Assembly: GCF_000744375.1 (NCBI RefSeq)
Contig: NZ_JQLU01000004.1
Location: 124,001-188,000, forward strand
Direction: 5' to 3'
Length of the DNA: 64,000 nt
Source: Carnobacterium gallinarum DSM 4847
GTDB lineage: Bacteria > Bacillota > Bacilli > Lactobacillales > Carnobacteriaceae
A program made the position numbers and the translations under genes. Positions 36,756 through 44,656 of the stretch are shown here, one piece after another. A model generated the notes under the pieces. That model ran no database searches, was not told the origin of the DNA, and saw only the letters and a list, made by a program, of their open reading frames with translations. Numbering within the stretch: position 1 is the first letter of the stretch; every line of letters begins with the position of its first letter.

Positions 36756-38133
36756 AAAAATTGAATTGGGCTTAGTCAAAGAACCAATTATTTTCCCAAA
36801 CGTAGCACCAACGATGCTGACGGATGAAACAATCAATGAACGAAAAGCAAAGCTATTATCAGCGATGAAAAAAGCAGGCTTTAACACATTAGCTATTTAT
36901 GCAGATAAAGAGCATGGTAGTAATTTTGAGTACTTAACGGGATTTATTCCTCGATTTGAAGAAGGGTTATTGATTATTGAAGATTCTGGCAGTTGCACCG
37001 TTATTTTAGGTAATGAAAATCTGAAAATGGCGCAATTCTCACGTGTGCCAGTCACGTTAAAGCATAGTCCGCTATTTTCTTTACCTAATCAACCAATGGA
37101 CAATGAAGGACCTTTAGAGGATATTTTGATTGAACTAGGTTTGAATAAAAAACAAAAAATTGGTCTAGTGGGTTGGAAACTATTTACATCTAAGAATAGC
37201 AAAGTTGCATCTTACTTTGATTTGCCTTATTTTATAGTGGAGGCTTTTATCAATAGTAAACATCCAGAAACAGAATTAGTGAATGCGGCAGCCTTATTTA
37301 TTGGAAATTCAGGCGTTCGTACAGTCAATAATGCCAATGAAATTGCTCATTATGAATATGGTGCAAATCTGGCTTCAACGAGTATTTTAACTGCAATGAA
37401 TGCCGTTGAAGTGGGGATTAGTGAGGCTGAATTAGGTAATTTGTTAACAGCTGAAGGACAATTCAACTCCGTTGTAACGATTGCAGCGACGGGGAAGCGA
37501 TTTGAAAAAGCAAATCTATATCCAACACATAAAAAAGTTCAGTTAGGTGATCCATTATCATTGACGACAGCTTTCAAAGGTGGTTTATCTAGTCGAACTG
37601 GTTTTGTGATTGCTTCAAAACAACAATTGCCAGAAAATCAAAAAGATTATATTGAGCGGGTAGCACAACCGTATTTCAATACCGTTGTTAGTTGGTTGGA
37701 AACGATTAGGGTTGGAATGACTGGAGAAGAGCTGTATCATTTAGTGGAAACCGTTTTTCCTAAGGAGAATTACCATTGGCACTTGAATCCTGGGCATTTA
37801 GTGGCAGATGAGGAATGGATGGCATCCCCTGTTTATGGAGGATCTACAGAAATCTTGCAAAGTGGGATGATTTTTCAACTAGATATTATTCCTTCGATTG
37901 GAGGCTATACAGGTGTCAGTGCAGAAGAATGTGTGGCGCTTGCAGATGAAAAATTGCAAACTACTATCAAAAAAGAGTATCCAGCGTTATGGGAACGAAT
38001 TGTAATTAGAAGAAGGTATTTAGAGGAAGATTTAAACATTAAATTAAGCAAAGATATCGTGCCTTTGTCTAATACCGTTGCCTATTTACGTCCTTTCTAT
38101 TTAGCTAAAGATCAGGCTTTTCACTGCAAATAA
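36745..38133 (+). CDS. M24 peptidase-fold protein, probably lacking metal ligands
   Basis: 462 aa with a creatinase-like N-terminal domain (L-A-I-Y-A-D ... F-E-Y-L-T-G-F) and a C-terminal pita-bread domain, as in Xaa-Pro peptidases. Where prolidases have the metal-binding V-D-x-G ... S-D-x-T-R, this protein reads S-L-T-T-A-F-K-G-G-L-S-S-R-T-G, so both aspartates seem replaced. The His in N-P-G-H-L and the last Glu region (V-S-A-E-E-C-V-A-L) remain, while the E-P-G motif is D-I-I-P. It may be a non-peptidase binding protein or use other chemistry. Ribosome site AAAGGAG inside the DeoR gene indicates coupling. Confidence 0.8.
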   Translation: MTTKKIELGLVKEPIIFPNVAPTMLTDETINERKAKLLSAMKKAGFNTLAIYADKEHGSNFEYLTGFIPRFEEGLLIIEDSGSCTVILGNENLKMAQFSRVPVTLKHSPLFSLPNQPMDNEGPLEDILIELGLNKKQKIGLVGWKLFTSKNSKVASYFDLPYFIVEAFINSKHPETELVNAAALFIGNSGVRTVNNANEIAHYEYGANLASTSILTAMNAVEVGISEAELGNLLTAEGQFNSVVTIAATGKRFEKANLYPTHKKVQLGDPLSLTTAFKGGLSSRTGFVIASKQQLPENQKDYIERVAQPYFNTVVSWLETIRVGMTGEELYHLVETVFPKENYHWHLNPGHLVADEEWMASPVYGGSTEILQSGMIFQLDIIPSIGGYTGVSAEECVALADEKLQTTIKKEYPALWERIVIRRRYLEEDLNIKLSKDIVPLSNTVAYLRPFYLAKDQAFHCK

Positions 38134-38187
38134 TTTGTTCTTATTTTACTAGTTTTTGTTTGCTGAAAAACTTAAATGTGTCACTGT

Positions 38188-38217
38188 AAATTAGTTGTTC
38201 TAAAGACTAGTTTTTTC
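38188..38217 (+). terminator. Terminator after the M24 gene
   Basis: AAATTAGT pairs with ACTAGTTT (one G-U), then T residues. Confidence 0.6.
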
Positions 38218-38227
38218 CTGTAGAGGG

Positions 38228-38236
38228 TGTTATAAT
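38228..38236 (+). promoter_or_regulatory. Extended -10 promoter
   Basis: TGT-TATAAT, 51 bases before the next small gene; no good -35. Confidence 0.5.
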
Positions 38237-38286
38237 GGGAAGAAATTCTTTAAGTTATGTTTAATAGGCTAGTAAAAAGGGAGATA

Positions 38287-38637
38287 ATGAAAGTGAGAAA
38301 CTATTATTTTTTAGAATATGGCAGTGACAAGTGTTTGGCAGTAGTTGAAAATGATTTGCGTGAACGTTATTCATTGGATTTTGATAAACACGGAGATTGT
38401 ATTGTAGGTGACTGTATCCATTATTCTGGGAATTATGCAGATCAAATGTTAATCAAAGAGAATTTCTTTGGTAAAGAATGGCAATATCCTCAACATAAGG
38501 AATATGAAACCATTGTAGCGATTAGTTTTACTGAAGGAAAAAATAAAAATAAAATCAATAAATGCAACACCATTAAATCTTGGTTTGATCAGTTAGATCA
38601 TTTGCATTTGCTTAAAGAAGAAACGGTTGAAAATTAA
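38287..38637 (+). CDS. Small protein of unknown function
   Basis: About 116 aa, mostly charged and aromatic, without signal or membrane segments. Cysteines occur as D-C-I-V-G-D-C-I-H, which could bind metal, but this is a guess. The start is uncertain: ATG 3 bases after AAAAGGGAG, or a GTG two codons later with better spacing; a longer reading begins 30 bases upstream at an ATG without a ribosome site. Stands alone between a promoter and a terminator. Confidence 0.7.
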   Translation: MKVRNYYFLEYGSDKCLAVVENDLRERYSLDFDKHGDCIVGDCIHYSGNYADQMLIKENFFGKEWQYPQHKEYETIVAISFTEGKNKNKINKCNTIKSWFDQLDHLHLLKEETVEN

Positions 38638-38652
38638 TAAATGATAACTAGA

Positions 38653-38686
38653 AGAAGGAGCTCTCGTAGCTACTTCTTTTTATTTT
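38653..38686 (+). terminator. Terminator after the small gene
   Basis: AGAAGGAGCT pairs with AGCTACTTCT (one mismatch), T-rich tail. Confidence 0.7.
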
Positions 38687-38771
38687 GGACAAGTAAAGTT
38701 ACTATTTTTTCAATGGAAAGTAGTTTATACTTAAGAAGTAGATAATTAAAAAAGGTAGGGGTTTAATTTAA

Positions 38772-39194
38772 ATGGAAACGATTGTAGAAAATTTTGAAGA
38801 AATATTACGTGAAAAACAAATTCCATTAGCAAAATCAGTTGCTGAAACGGGAGAAACTTTTTATACTGGGAATTTTCAAGTAACTACAGAAAAGGTCGTT
38901 CCTTTTAGCGTTGCTTTTCAAACAAAAGAAAGCATTAGCGATGTTCAAATTCTTTACTCAAAATTAAGCTATGTGAAGGATTTTCAAAAAAAGGCAGAAG
39001 TATTAGCACTTATCAACCAGTTAAATGAAGATGAAAGTAGTTATTATCGTGTTTGTTTAGCGGAGGATGGCGAGGTTTATTTGCGTTTATTAACTAGGAT
39101 CACCAATGCGGTACAACCAATTTATGAAATGTTGATTACGGGTTCGAGTGTAGTTAAAAAAGTCCTTGATCAATTAGTTTTAATTGGGCATTAA
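38772..39194 (+). CDS. Hypothetical protein, possibly YbjN-like fold
   Basis: 140 aa acidic protein. Order of elements: helix, beta-hairpins (F-Y-T-G-N-F-Q-V-T), helix, then Y-Y-R-V-C-L-A-E-D-G-E-V-Y-L-R-L followed by a helix. The pattern of a short strand carrying E-D-G-E-V-Y-L-R before a long C-terminal helix resembles YbjN/secretion-chaperone-like proteins, but I cannot confirm the family. Ribosome site AGGTAGGGG. Followed closely by the OsmC gene. Confidence 0.7.
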   Translation: METIVENFEEILREKQIPLAKSVAETGETFYTGNFQVTTEKVVPFSVAFQTKESISDVQILYSKLSYVKDFQKKAEVLALINQLNEDESSYYRVCLAEDGEVYLRLLTRITNAVQPIYEMLITGSSVVKKVLDQLVLIGH

Positions 39195-39226
39195 TCAAAA
39201 TCTAAAATAGAGTGAGTTGAGAAAAA

Positions 39227-39634
39227 ATGTCCCTTGAAAAAAGTCTTTTTCATACAGAAGTAATAAACTCAGATGGTGTGGCGGGAAAAGCCTATGTAAA
39301 AAATGGTGGTTTATCTGTGACCGTTTCTAGTCCGTTGAGTTCAGATACAGGAACCAATCCAGAGGAATTGTTAGGATTAGCCTATAGTACGTGTTTGAAC
39401 GCCACCGTGCAAACTATCTTAAAAGAACAGGGTACGATAAATAAAAGTACAGTACAAATCAATGTTGATTTAATTCCAGAAGCGGTGGGGTATCATTTTG
39501 ATGTTCAAGCTTTTGTATGGATCGAAGATTTTTCATTAGCAGAGAGTACGATTATTGTGGCGGCGGCAGAATTACGTTGTCCCATTTCTAAATTATTGGT
39601 AAACAGTAAAACTGTGACTGTTCAAGCCGTTTAA
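39227..39634 (+). CDS. OsmC/Ohr family peroxide-reducing protein
   Basis: 135 aa. Two active-site cysteines are at the expected places: Cys56 in A-Y-S-T-C-L-N and Cys118 in E-L-R-C-P-I-S-K. Ohr/OsmC enzymes reduce organic hydroperoxides with lipoylated or thiol partners. N-terminal E-V-I-N-S-D-G-V-A-G-K-A resembles Ohr. It shares a bidirectional terminator with yajQ. No OhrR regulator gene is next to it. Confidence 0.88.
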   Translation: MSLEKSLFHTEVINSDGVAGKAYVKNGGLSVTVSSPLSSDTGTNPEELLGLAYSTCLNATVQTILKEQGTINKSTVQINVDLIPEAVGYHFDVQAFVWIEDFSLAESTIIVAAAELRCPISKLLVNSKTVTVQAV

Positions 39635-39647
39635 AGTAATCTTAATA

Positions 39648-39687
39648 AAAAAAAGTCCTTTCAATCAAAATTGAAAGGACTTTTTAA
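39648..39687. terminator. Bidirectional terminator between ohr-like gene and yajQ
   Basis: AAAAGTCCTTTCAAT pairs with ATTGAAAGGACTTTT, with A/T runs on both sides, serving the two convergent genes. Confidence 0.9.
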
Positions 39688-39689
39688 AA

Positions 39690-40181
39690 TTAACGATAAT
39701 TAGAAAATTGTAAATCAACGTCCAAATTAGCACCACGCAATAAGGCGATGACTTGTTGTAAATCATCACGGCTTTTACCTGTTACTCGAATTTGATCATC
39801 TTGGATGGTGCTTTTTACTTTAATCCCAGATTGTTTAATCAAGTTATTAATCTTTTTTGCATTTTCTTTATCAATTCCACTAATTAAATCGGCATGTTGG
39901 CGAACGTTTCCACCGAAGGCTTTTTCACTTTCACCATAATGAATATTTTTAGTTGGAACCCCACGTTTAATTAACTTACTTGTTAAAACATCTTTTACTT
40001 GTCCAATTTTGTATTCATCTTCAGAAATCAACACCAATTGATTTTTTTCAAATTTAATATCACTAATTGAACCTTTAAAATCAAAGCGATTTTTGATTTC
40101 TTTTAATGCAAGTGCGAGTGCATTTTTCACTTCCTCTTGATTCAGTTCAGAAACAATATCAAAGCTAGCTTCTTTCGCCAT
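39690..40181 (-). CDS. YajQ family nucleotide-binding protein
   Basis: 163 aa; [12 protein letters not shown] at the start, R-F-D-F-K-G-S in the first domain and [10 protein letters not shown] near the end. The fold is two RRM-like domains; a Xanthomonas member binds cyclic di-GMP, others bind RNA or nucleotides. A GTG three codons upstream coincides with the AAGGAAGTG ribosome site and is not used. Confidence 0.93.
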   Translation of the reverse strand: MAKEASFDIVSELNQEEVKNALALALKEIKNRFDFKGSISDIKFEKNQLVLISEDEYKIGQVKDVLTSKLIKRGVPTKNIHYGESEKAFGGNVRQHADLISGIDKENAKKINNLIKQSGIKVKSTIQDDQIRVTGKSRDDLQQVIALLRGANLDVDLQFSNYR

Positions 40182-40353
40182 TAGAGTCACTTCCTTATCT
40201 TATAAATTAATTCATTAACGCTTTCATTCTATCATAAATTCAGGCTAAATGTGTAAAAGATGAGAAAATAATCGGTATTGACTAGTTATGCTTTCTTTAT
40301 TTATTAAAACTTGTTATTCTTTATTCTGTATCAATAAAAAAGGAGGATCTATA

Positions 40354-41259
40354 GTGGCAAAATTAAAGATGCCTAATGTTTGGGCAGAGCTGTGTAAGAA
40401 AATATTTTTTGTATTTTTTGCAGCTATTACAAATGCAATTGCATTGAATAACTTTTTGATTCCAGCAAAAGTTTATGGAGCAGGATTAAATGGGGTTTCG
40501 CAATTATTATCTTCTTTTCTCTATGACTTCAATCATATTAGGATTAGTACTGGTATGTTGATTATGTTATTTAACATTCCAATTGCATTATTAGGATGGT
40601 ATAAAGTTGGACGTGATTTTACGTTATTTAGTTTTTTAACCGTAGCCTTAATGTCTTTCTTTTCAATTGTTTTACCTGTTCAGGAAGTCACGAATGATCC
40701 GATTATGAATGCAATTGTTGGTGGAGTTATTAGTGGTGTGGGTGTTGGATTTGCACTGAAATATGGTTTTTCTACTGGTGGAATGGATATTGTCTCAATG
40801 GTATTAGCAAAAACAACTGGTCGTTCAATTGGAAGTTTAATGTTTGGGATTAATTTCATTATTATTTCTGCAGCTGGTTTTATTTATGGCTGGGAATATG
40901 CACTGTATACACTGTTATCGATTTATGTATTAACTAAAGTTGTAGATACGATTCACACAAGTCATCAAAAGGTAACCGCAATGATCGTAACACAGCATGC
41001 ACCAGCAATGACTGCAGCTATTCGTGAAAAATTAATTCGTGGTATCACATTATTACCAGCAAAAGGCGGCTATACAGGTAGTGATAGTACAGTTTTAATG
41101 GTAGTTGTGACGCGTTATGAATTATATGATTTAGAACAAGCTGTTCGTGAAACCGATCCAACCGCATTTGTAAATATTTTACAAACAAATCGAGTAATTG
41201 GGGAATTCTGGGATAGCGATCGTCAAAAAATTCATCGTGAAGAAAGTAAAAAAATTTAA
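40354..41259 (+). CDS. YitT family membrane protein (paralogue 1)
   Basis: 301 aa with five or six hydrophobic segments (DUF161 part) and a soluble C-terminal DUF2179 domain. Repeated helix motifs F-L-I-P-A-K-V-Y-G-A-G and K-Y-G-F-S-T-G-G-M-D-I mark the family. Function unknown. GTG start right after AAGGAGGA; upstream residues of a longer frame lack a ribosome site. A second copy lies at 55.1 kb. Confidence 0.9.
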   Translation: MAKLKMPNVWAELCKKIFFVFFAAITNAIALNNFLIPAKVYGAGLNGVSQLLSSFLYDFNHIRISTGMLIMLFNIPIALLGWYKVGRDFTLFSFLTVALMSFFSIVLPVQEVTNDPIMNAIVGGVISGVGVGFALKYGFSTGGMDIVSMVLAKTTGRSIGSLMFGINFIIISAAGFIYGWEYALYTLLSIYVLTKVVDTIHTSHQKVTAMIVTQHAPAMTAAIREKLIRGITLLPAKGGYTGSDSTVLMVVVTRYELYDLEQAVRETDPTAFVNILQTNRVIGEFWDSDRQKIHREESKKI

Positions 41260-41301
41260 AATCAAAAACTCCAGTTCACACACTGGAGTTTTTGATTTTT
41301 T
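41258..41301. terminator. Bidirectional terminator
   Basis: AAATCAAAAACTCCAGT pairs with ACTGGAGTTTTTGATTT, loop TCACAC; serves yitT-1 and the convergent HAD gene. Confidence 0.9.
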
Positions 41302-41303
41302 TA

Positions 41304-42116
41304 TTAAGCTAAGTTCAAATAATTTTCAAGATAAACAGCTAATCCATCTTGGTCATTTGTCAATGGCGTAATATCATCCGAAATTTTCTTTAAAGCATCA
41401 ATTCCGTTTTGCATAACAACTCCATGACCAGCATATTGAATCATTTCATAGTCATTATCTTCATCACCAAATGCAACAATATCTTTTTGACTAAAGCCAT
41501 AAACATCCGCAATTCGTTCCACTCCAAGTGCTTTTTGAACTCCGGCAGAAACGACTTCTAAACAAGGCGTTTCTCCACCCCAAGTCCGAACTTCGATATC
41601 ATTACCATAGCGAGTAATTAACTCTTGGGTAATGAGTTGTTGATTTTCTTTAGGCGTGAATAAACAGACAGAAGTTGGATTATCTTTTAACGTGTCTGAA
41701 TTTAATGTCATGAAACTATCTTTGCCATTGGGGAAAAAATTTTGATTCGGTTCATAGAATTTATCCGCATAAAAAGCATCTTTAACCTCAGCACAAATCA
41801 TATGAATATCAAGATTTTTCTTAAGAGATAACATATCTAAAGCAATATCACGTTCTAAGGTTAAATGATATTGTGATTTCCAGTTTTGATCAGCAGGCAT
41901 ATGACACAAGGCACCATTAAAGTTGACAATCGGCGTATCTAAACCTAATTGTTGGTAAAACTGTTTACTAATTCGATAAGGTCGTCCAGTAACGATTGAA
42001 ATCGTATGACCGGCTTCACGGGTTTTCTTAAAGACTGATTTTGTCTTTTCTGAAATTTCTGATTGATTATTTAAAGTTGTACCATCTAAATCGATAGCAA
42101 TTAGTTTTTTATTCAT
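41304..42116 (-). CDS. Cof-type HAD-IIB phosphatase
   Basis: 270 aa. Motif I D-L-D-G-T-T-L at the N-terminus, V-T-G-R-P, and G-D-E-D-N-D-Y-E-M near the C-terminus. Related to the HAD gene at 29.2 kb but clearly different in sequence. ATG after GGAGGGACTT; an upstream ATG four codons earlier overlaps that ribosome site. Substrate unknown. Confidence 0.88.
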   Translation of the reverse strand: MNKKLIAIDLDGTTLNNQSEISEKTKSVFKKTREAGHTISIVTGRPYRISKQFYQQLGLDTPIVNFNGALCHMPADQNWKSQYHLTLERDIALDMLSLKKNLDIHMICAEVKDAFYADKFYEPNQNFFPNGKDSFMTLNSDTLKDNPTSVCLFTPKENQQLITQELITRYGNDIEVRTWGGETPCLEVVSAGVQKALGVERIADVYGFSQKDIVAFGDEDNDYEMIQYAGHGVVMQNGIDALKKISDDITPLTNDQDGLAVYLENYLNLA

Positions 42117-42256
42117 AAGTCCCTCCAAATAAGTTGCCTTTTAGGCTATGTTTATAGTGTACCATAAAATGAAGAACTGTGTGACCGAAAATACTAGAAA
42201 ATTATTCAGCTTCTGTTATTCTCGGAAATAAATGAATAAAGTTATAAAATAAAAGA

Positions 42257-42277
42257 TGTACTATTTTAGACAGTACA
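42257..42277. promoter_or_regulatory. Operator-like inverted repeat upstream of the acyltransferase gene
   Basis: TGTACT-N9-AGTACA, followed at once by GTATACTTAGAATAAA, which holds possible -10 boxes (TATACT, TAGAAT). Position fits a repressor or activator site. No regulator gene is adjacent. Confidence 0.35.
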
Positions 42278-42339
42278 GTATACTTAGAATAAAAGATCAT
42301 ACATATTGAATTTTAATAAAGAAAAAAGGGGGAGTTAGT

Positions 42340-44121
42340 ATGGATAAATATACGTCTAAAAGTATCCCATTATTAAAAAAGTTACCAGTTCCAACCTTAG
42401 CTCAAACGATGGCAGAATTAGTTTTATGGGTGGAGCCTTTAGTGACAACAACTGAATTAGCAGATTTAAAAAGTGAAATTGCTCAGTTTAGTCAAGACGA
42501 TGGAATAGGTGAATTTCTCCAACAGAAACTTGAAAATGAAGCGGAAGCAACAACTGGTAGTTGGCTGAATAAAATGTGGCAAGAAAGTTATTTAGCTGGA
42601 AGAGGAAGCCTTCAAACAGAATCAAATTTTGCAGTAGTAATGGACACTCGGGCTTTTAAAAAGCAGGAAACTAGTCAGCTTATTGCGAACGTTTGTTTCA
42701 GTTTGACGGAAATTTATCATAGTTTTGTTGAAGAAACCTTCGCTATAGAGCAAACAAAATTTGGCACATATGAAGAGGCATCTGCTTATTTAAATTTCTT
42801 TAGAAGCTGCCGAATTCCTGGTAAAGATCAGGATACTTTTTATGTAGCTCCATTGACTAAGGTTAGCAATCACGTTATTTTCATTCTAGATAATCATTTT
42901 TATGTGCTACCTGTAACAGATGAAAAGGGACAGCTCTATTCTAATCGATGGCTACAGCGAGAAATAGCTCAGCTAATTCAGATGAAAAAAGCAAGTGGTC
43001 CTAATGTGACAGCTTTTACAGGTCTAGATCGGAATGCTTCATTTGAAGTCTATCAAGAACTGTGTGGTTCACCACAAAATAAGAAGAACTTCGACATCAT
43101 TCATGATGCGTTAGTTGTGATTTCATTAGATCAAGAGCAAGCTAATGAAAAAGTAGATTTGATTGAGGCAGCACTTTATCAACCAGAGCAACACTATTTT
43201 TCAAAAACAATTCAAATTAAACTGGATAGAGAACAAAACATGAGCTTTAATTTTGAGCATACTGGAATTGATGGTTTGCCAACCTTTCAGATAGCGAAAC
43301 GATTTTATCAACAATTAGAACAAGCTATAGAAGAAACTGGAATTATTCCTCTTGAATCGATCAATAGCCTATCTTGGGAACTGAATGAATCCCAAATTAT
43401 TCTTTTGCAAAATGCTGAAAAAAAGACAATTCATCAAGGCAATCAACTAGTGATTATAACGAATCATTTTACAGAATACGGCAAAGAACAATTAAAAAAA
43501 TTAAACTATAGCCCAGATGGATTCTTTCATATGGCATTGCAGTTGGCACAGTATCGACTTTTTGGTGAATTGCAATCCGTTTATGAACCAGTAGGAATGC
43601 GCCAATTCTATCAAGGACGAACAGAATGCGCTCGTAGTGTAAGCAATGAAAAACTAGCATTTATTCAAGCTTACGAAGCGGATTCCTTAACCGTAGAAAA
43701 AGAATCACTAGTAGAACTATTTAGTCAGGCAGTTACAGCCCATGTGATCCGCTTAAAAATGTGCCAAAATGGCTTTGGAGTGGAACGTCATTTATTTGGC
43801 TTAAAAAACATGGCACAAAAATGGCACAAAGAAGTACCTGATTTATTTTCAACAAAAGCTTTTCAAAAATTAAGTACCGATTTTATTTCAACTAGCGGTG
43901 TGGCAGCGGATTTTATGACGAGTATGGCCTTTGCGCCAGTTACAAAAGACGGTTTTGGGCTTTACTATGGAATTTTGGCAGATGAAATTCGACTAACCGT
44001 TTCCACAAATCGAGAAAATCAAAAAACTGCTGAAACACTAGCACTTTTCTTGCATCAAGCATTAAATGAGTTAGCGACGTTTGTAGAAATAGCTCCTGAA
44101 CTAGAGGAAATCACTAACTGA
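42340..44121 (+). CDS. Choline/carnitine O-acyltransferase family protein
   Basis: 593 aa member of the carnitine/choline acyltransferase family, better known from mitochondria and peroxisomes. N-terminal L-P-V-P-T-L-A-Q-T-M; the region F-N-F-E-H-T-G-I-D-G-L-P with catalytic His307 (usual form E-H-S/T-x-x-D-G); and Y-E-P-V-G-M-R-Q-F-Y-Q-G-R-T-E-C-A-R-S, matching the Y-E-x-x-x-x-R-x-F-x-x-G-R-T-x-x-x-R-S motif that holds carnitine or choline. F-G-L-Y-Y-G-I near the end fits the last core strand. No signal or transmembrane segment. It probably moves acyl groups between CoA and carnitine or choline. Ribosome site GGGGGAG. Ends before a promoter for the next gene. Confidence 0.88.
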   Translation: MDKYTSKSIPLLKKLPVPTLAQTMAELVLWVEPLVTTTELADLKSEIAQFSQDDGIGEFLQQKLENEAEATTGSWLNKMWQESYLAGRGSLQTESNFAVVMDTRAFKKQETSQLIANVCFSLTEIYHSFVEETFAIEQTKFGTYEEASAYLNFFRSCRIPGKDQDTFYVAPLTKVSNHVIFILDNHFYVLPVTDEKGQLYSNRWLQREIAQLIQMKKASGPNVTAFTGLDRNASFEVYQELCGSPQNKKNFDIIHDALVVISLDQEQANEKVDLIEAALYQPEQHYFSKTIQIKLDREQNMSFNFEHTGIDGLPTFQIAKRFYQQLEQAIEETGIIPLESINSLSWELNESQIILLQNAEKKTIHQGNQLVIITNHFTEYGKEQLKKLNYSPDGFFHMALQLAQYRLFGELQSVYEPVGMRQFYQGRTECARSVSNEKLAFIQAYEADSLTVEKESLVELFSQAVTAHVIRLKMCQNGFGVERHLFGLKNMAQKWHKEVPDLFSTKAFQKLSTDFISTSGVAADFMTSMAFAPVTKDGFGLYYGILADEIRLTVSTNRENQKTAETLALFLHQALNELATFVEIAPELEEITN

Positions 44122-44150
44122 TTTCTACCAATAAAAGGAAGTTGCAAGGA

Positions 44151-44179
44151 TTTACTTTTCCTTGAAAAAAAGGTATGAT
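44151..44179 (+). promoter_or_regulatory. Promoter of the MIP18-family gene
   Basis: TTTACT, 17-base spacer, TATGAT; 34 bases before the ATG. Confidence 0.55.
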
Positions 44180-44213
44180 ACTATGGAAGTTTAAAGTGGA
44201 GGTGTTACACAAT

Positions 44214-44555
44214 ATGGCAGATAATGAAACCGTTTGGACACAAGAAGAAATTGATGGCATCAAAGAACACATCGTAGCAGCTTTAGAACAAGTCATCGAT
44301 CCAGAATTAGGGATTGATATTGTAAACTTAGGCTTAGTCTATGAAGTTGAATTATATGACGGTGGAAAATGCATCATCAAAATGACCTTAACAACAATGG
44401 GTTGCCCATTGGCAGATGTAATTACGGAACAAATTATCCAAGCACTAAAAGAAGTCCCAGAAGTAACCGACTCAGAAGTACAATTGGTTTGGTATCCTGC
44501 ATGGACAACAGATAGAATGTCTAGATACGCTAGGATTGCTTTGGGGATTAGATAA
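44214..44555 (+). CDS. MIP18/DUF59 family Fe-S assembly protein (SufT-like)
   Basis: 113 aa. Family motifs D-P-E-L-G-I-D-I-V-N-L-G-L-V-Y and T-T-M-G-C-P-L-A; the Cys is the conserved reactive residue. Bacterial relatives help mature iron-sulfur proteins. Starts at M-A-D-N-E after GTGGAGGTG; an upstream ATG in frame lies in the promoter. The serine dehydratase in this window is a possible client, but no suf genes are nearby. Confidence 0.9.
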   Translation: MADNETVWTQEEIDGIKEHIVAALEQVIDPELGIDIVNLGLVYEVELYDGGKCIIKMTLTTMGCPLADVITEQIIQALKEVPEVTDSEVQLVWYPAWTTDRMSRYARIALGIR

Positions 44556-44656
44556 GATATACAGGTATGAAAGGTGAAGTGGCCATTTAACTAGAAATAG
44601 TTAGATTGTTCTTCACTATTTTTTTAGTATTTATTCAAAAGGGGGGAGAACGTAAA

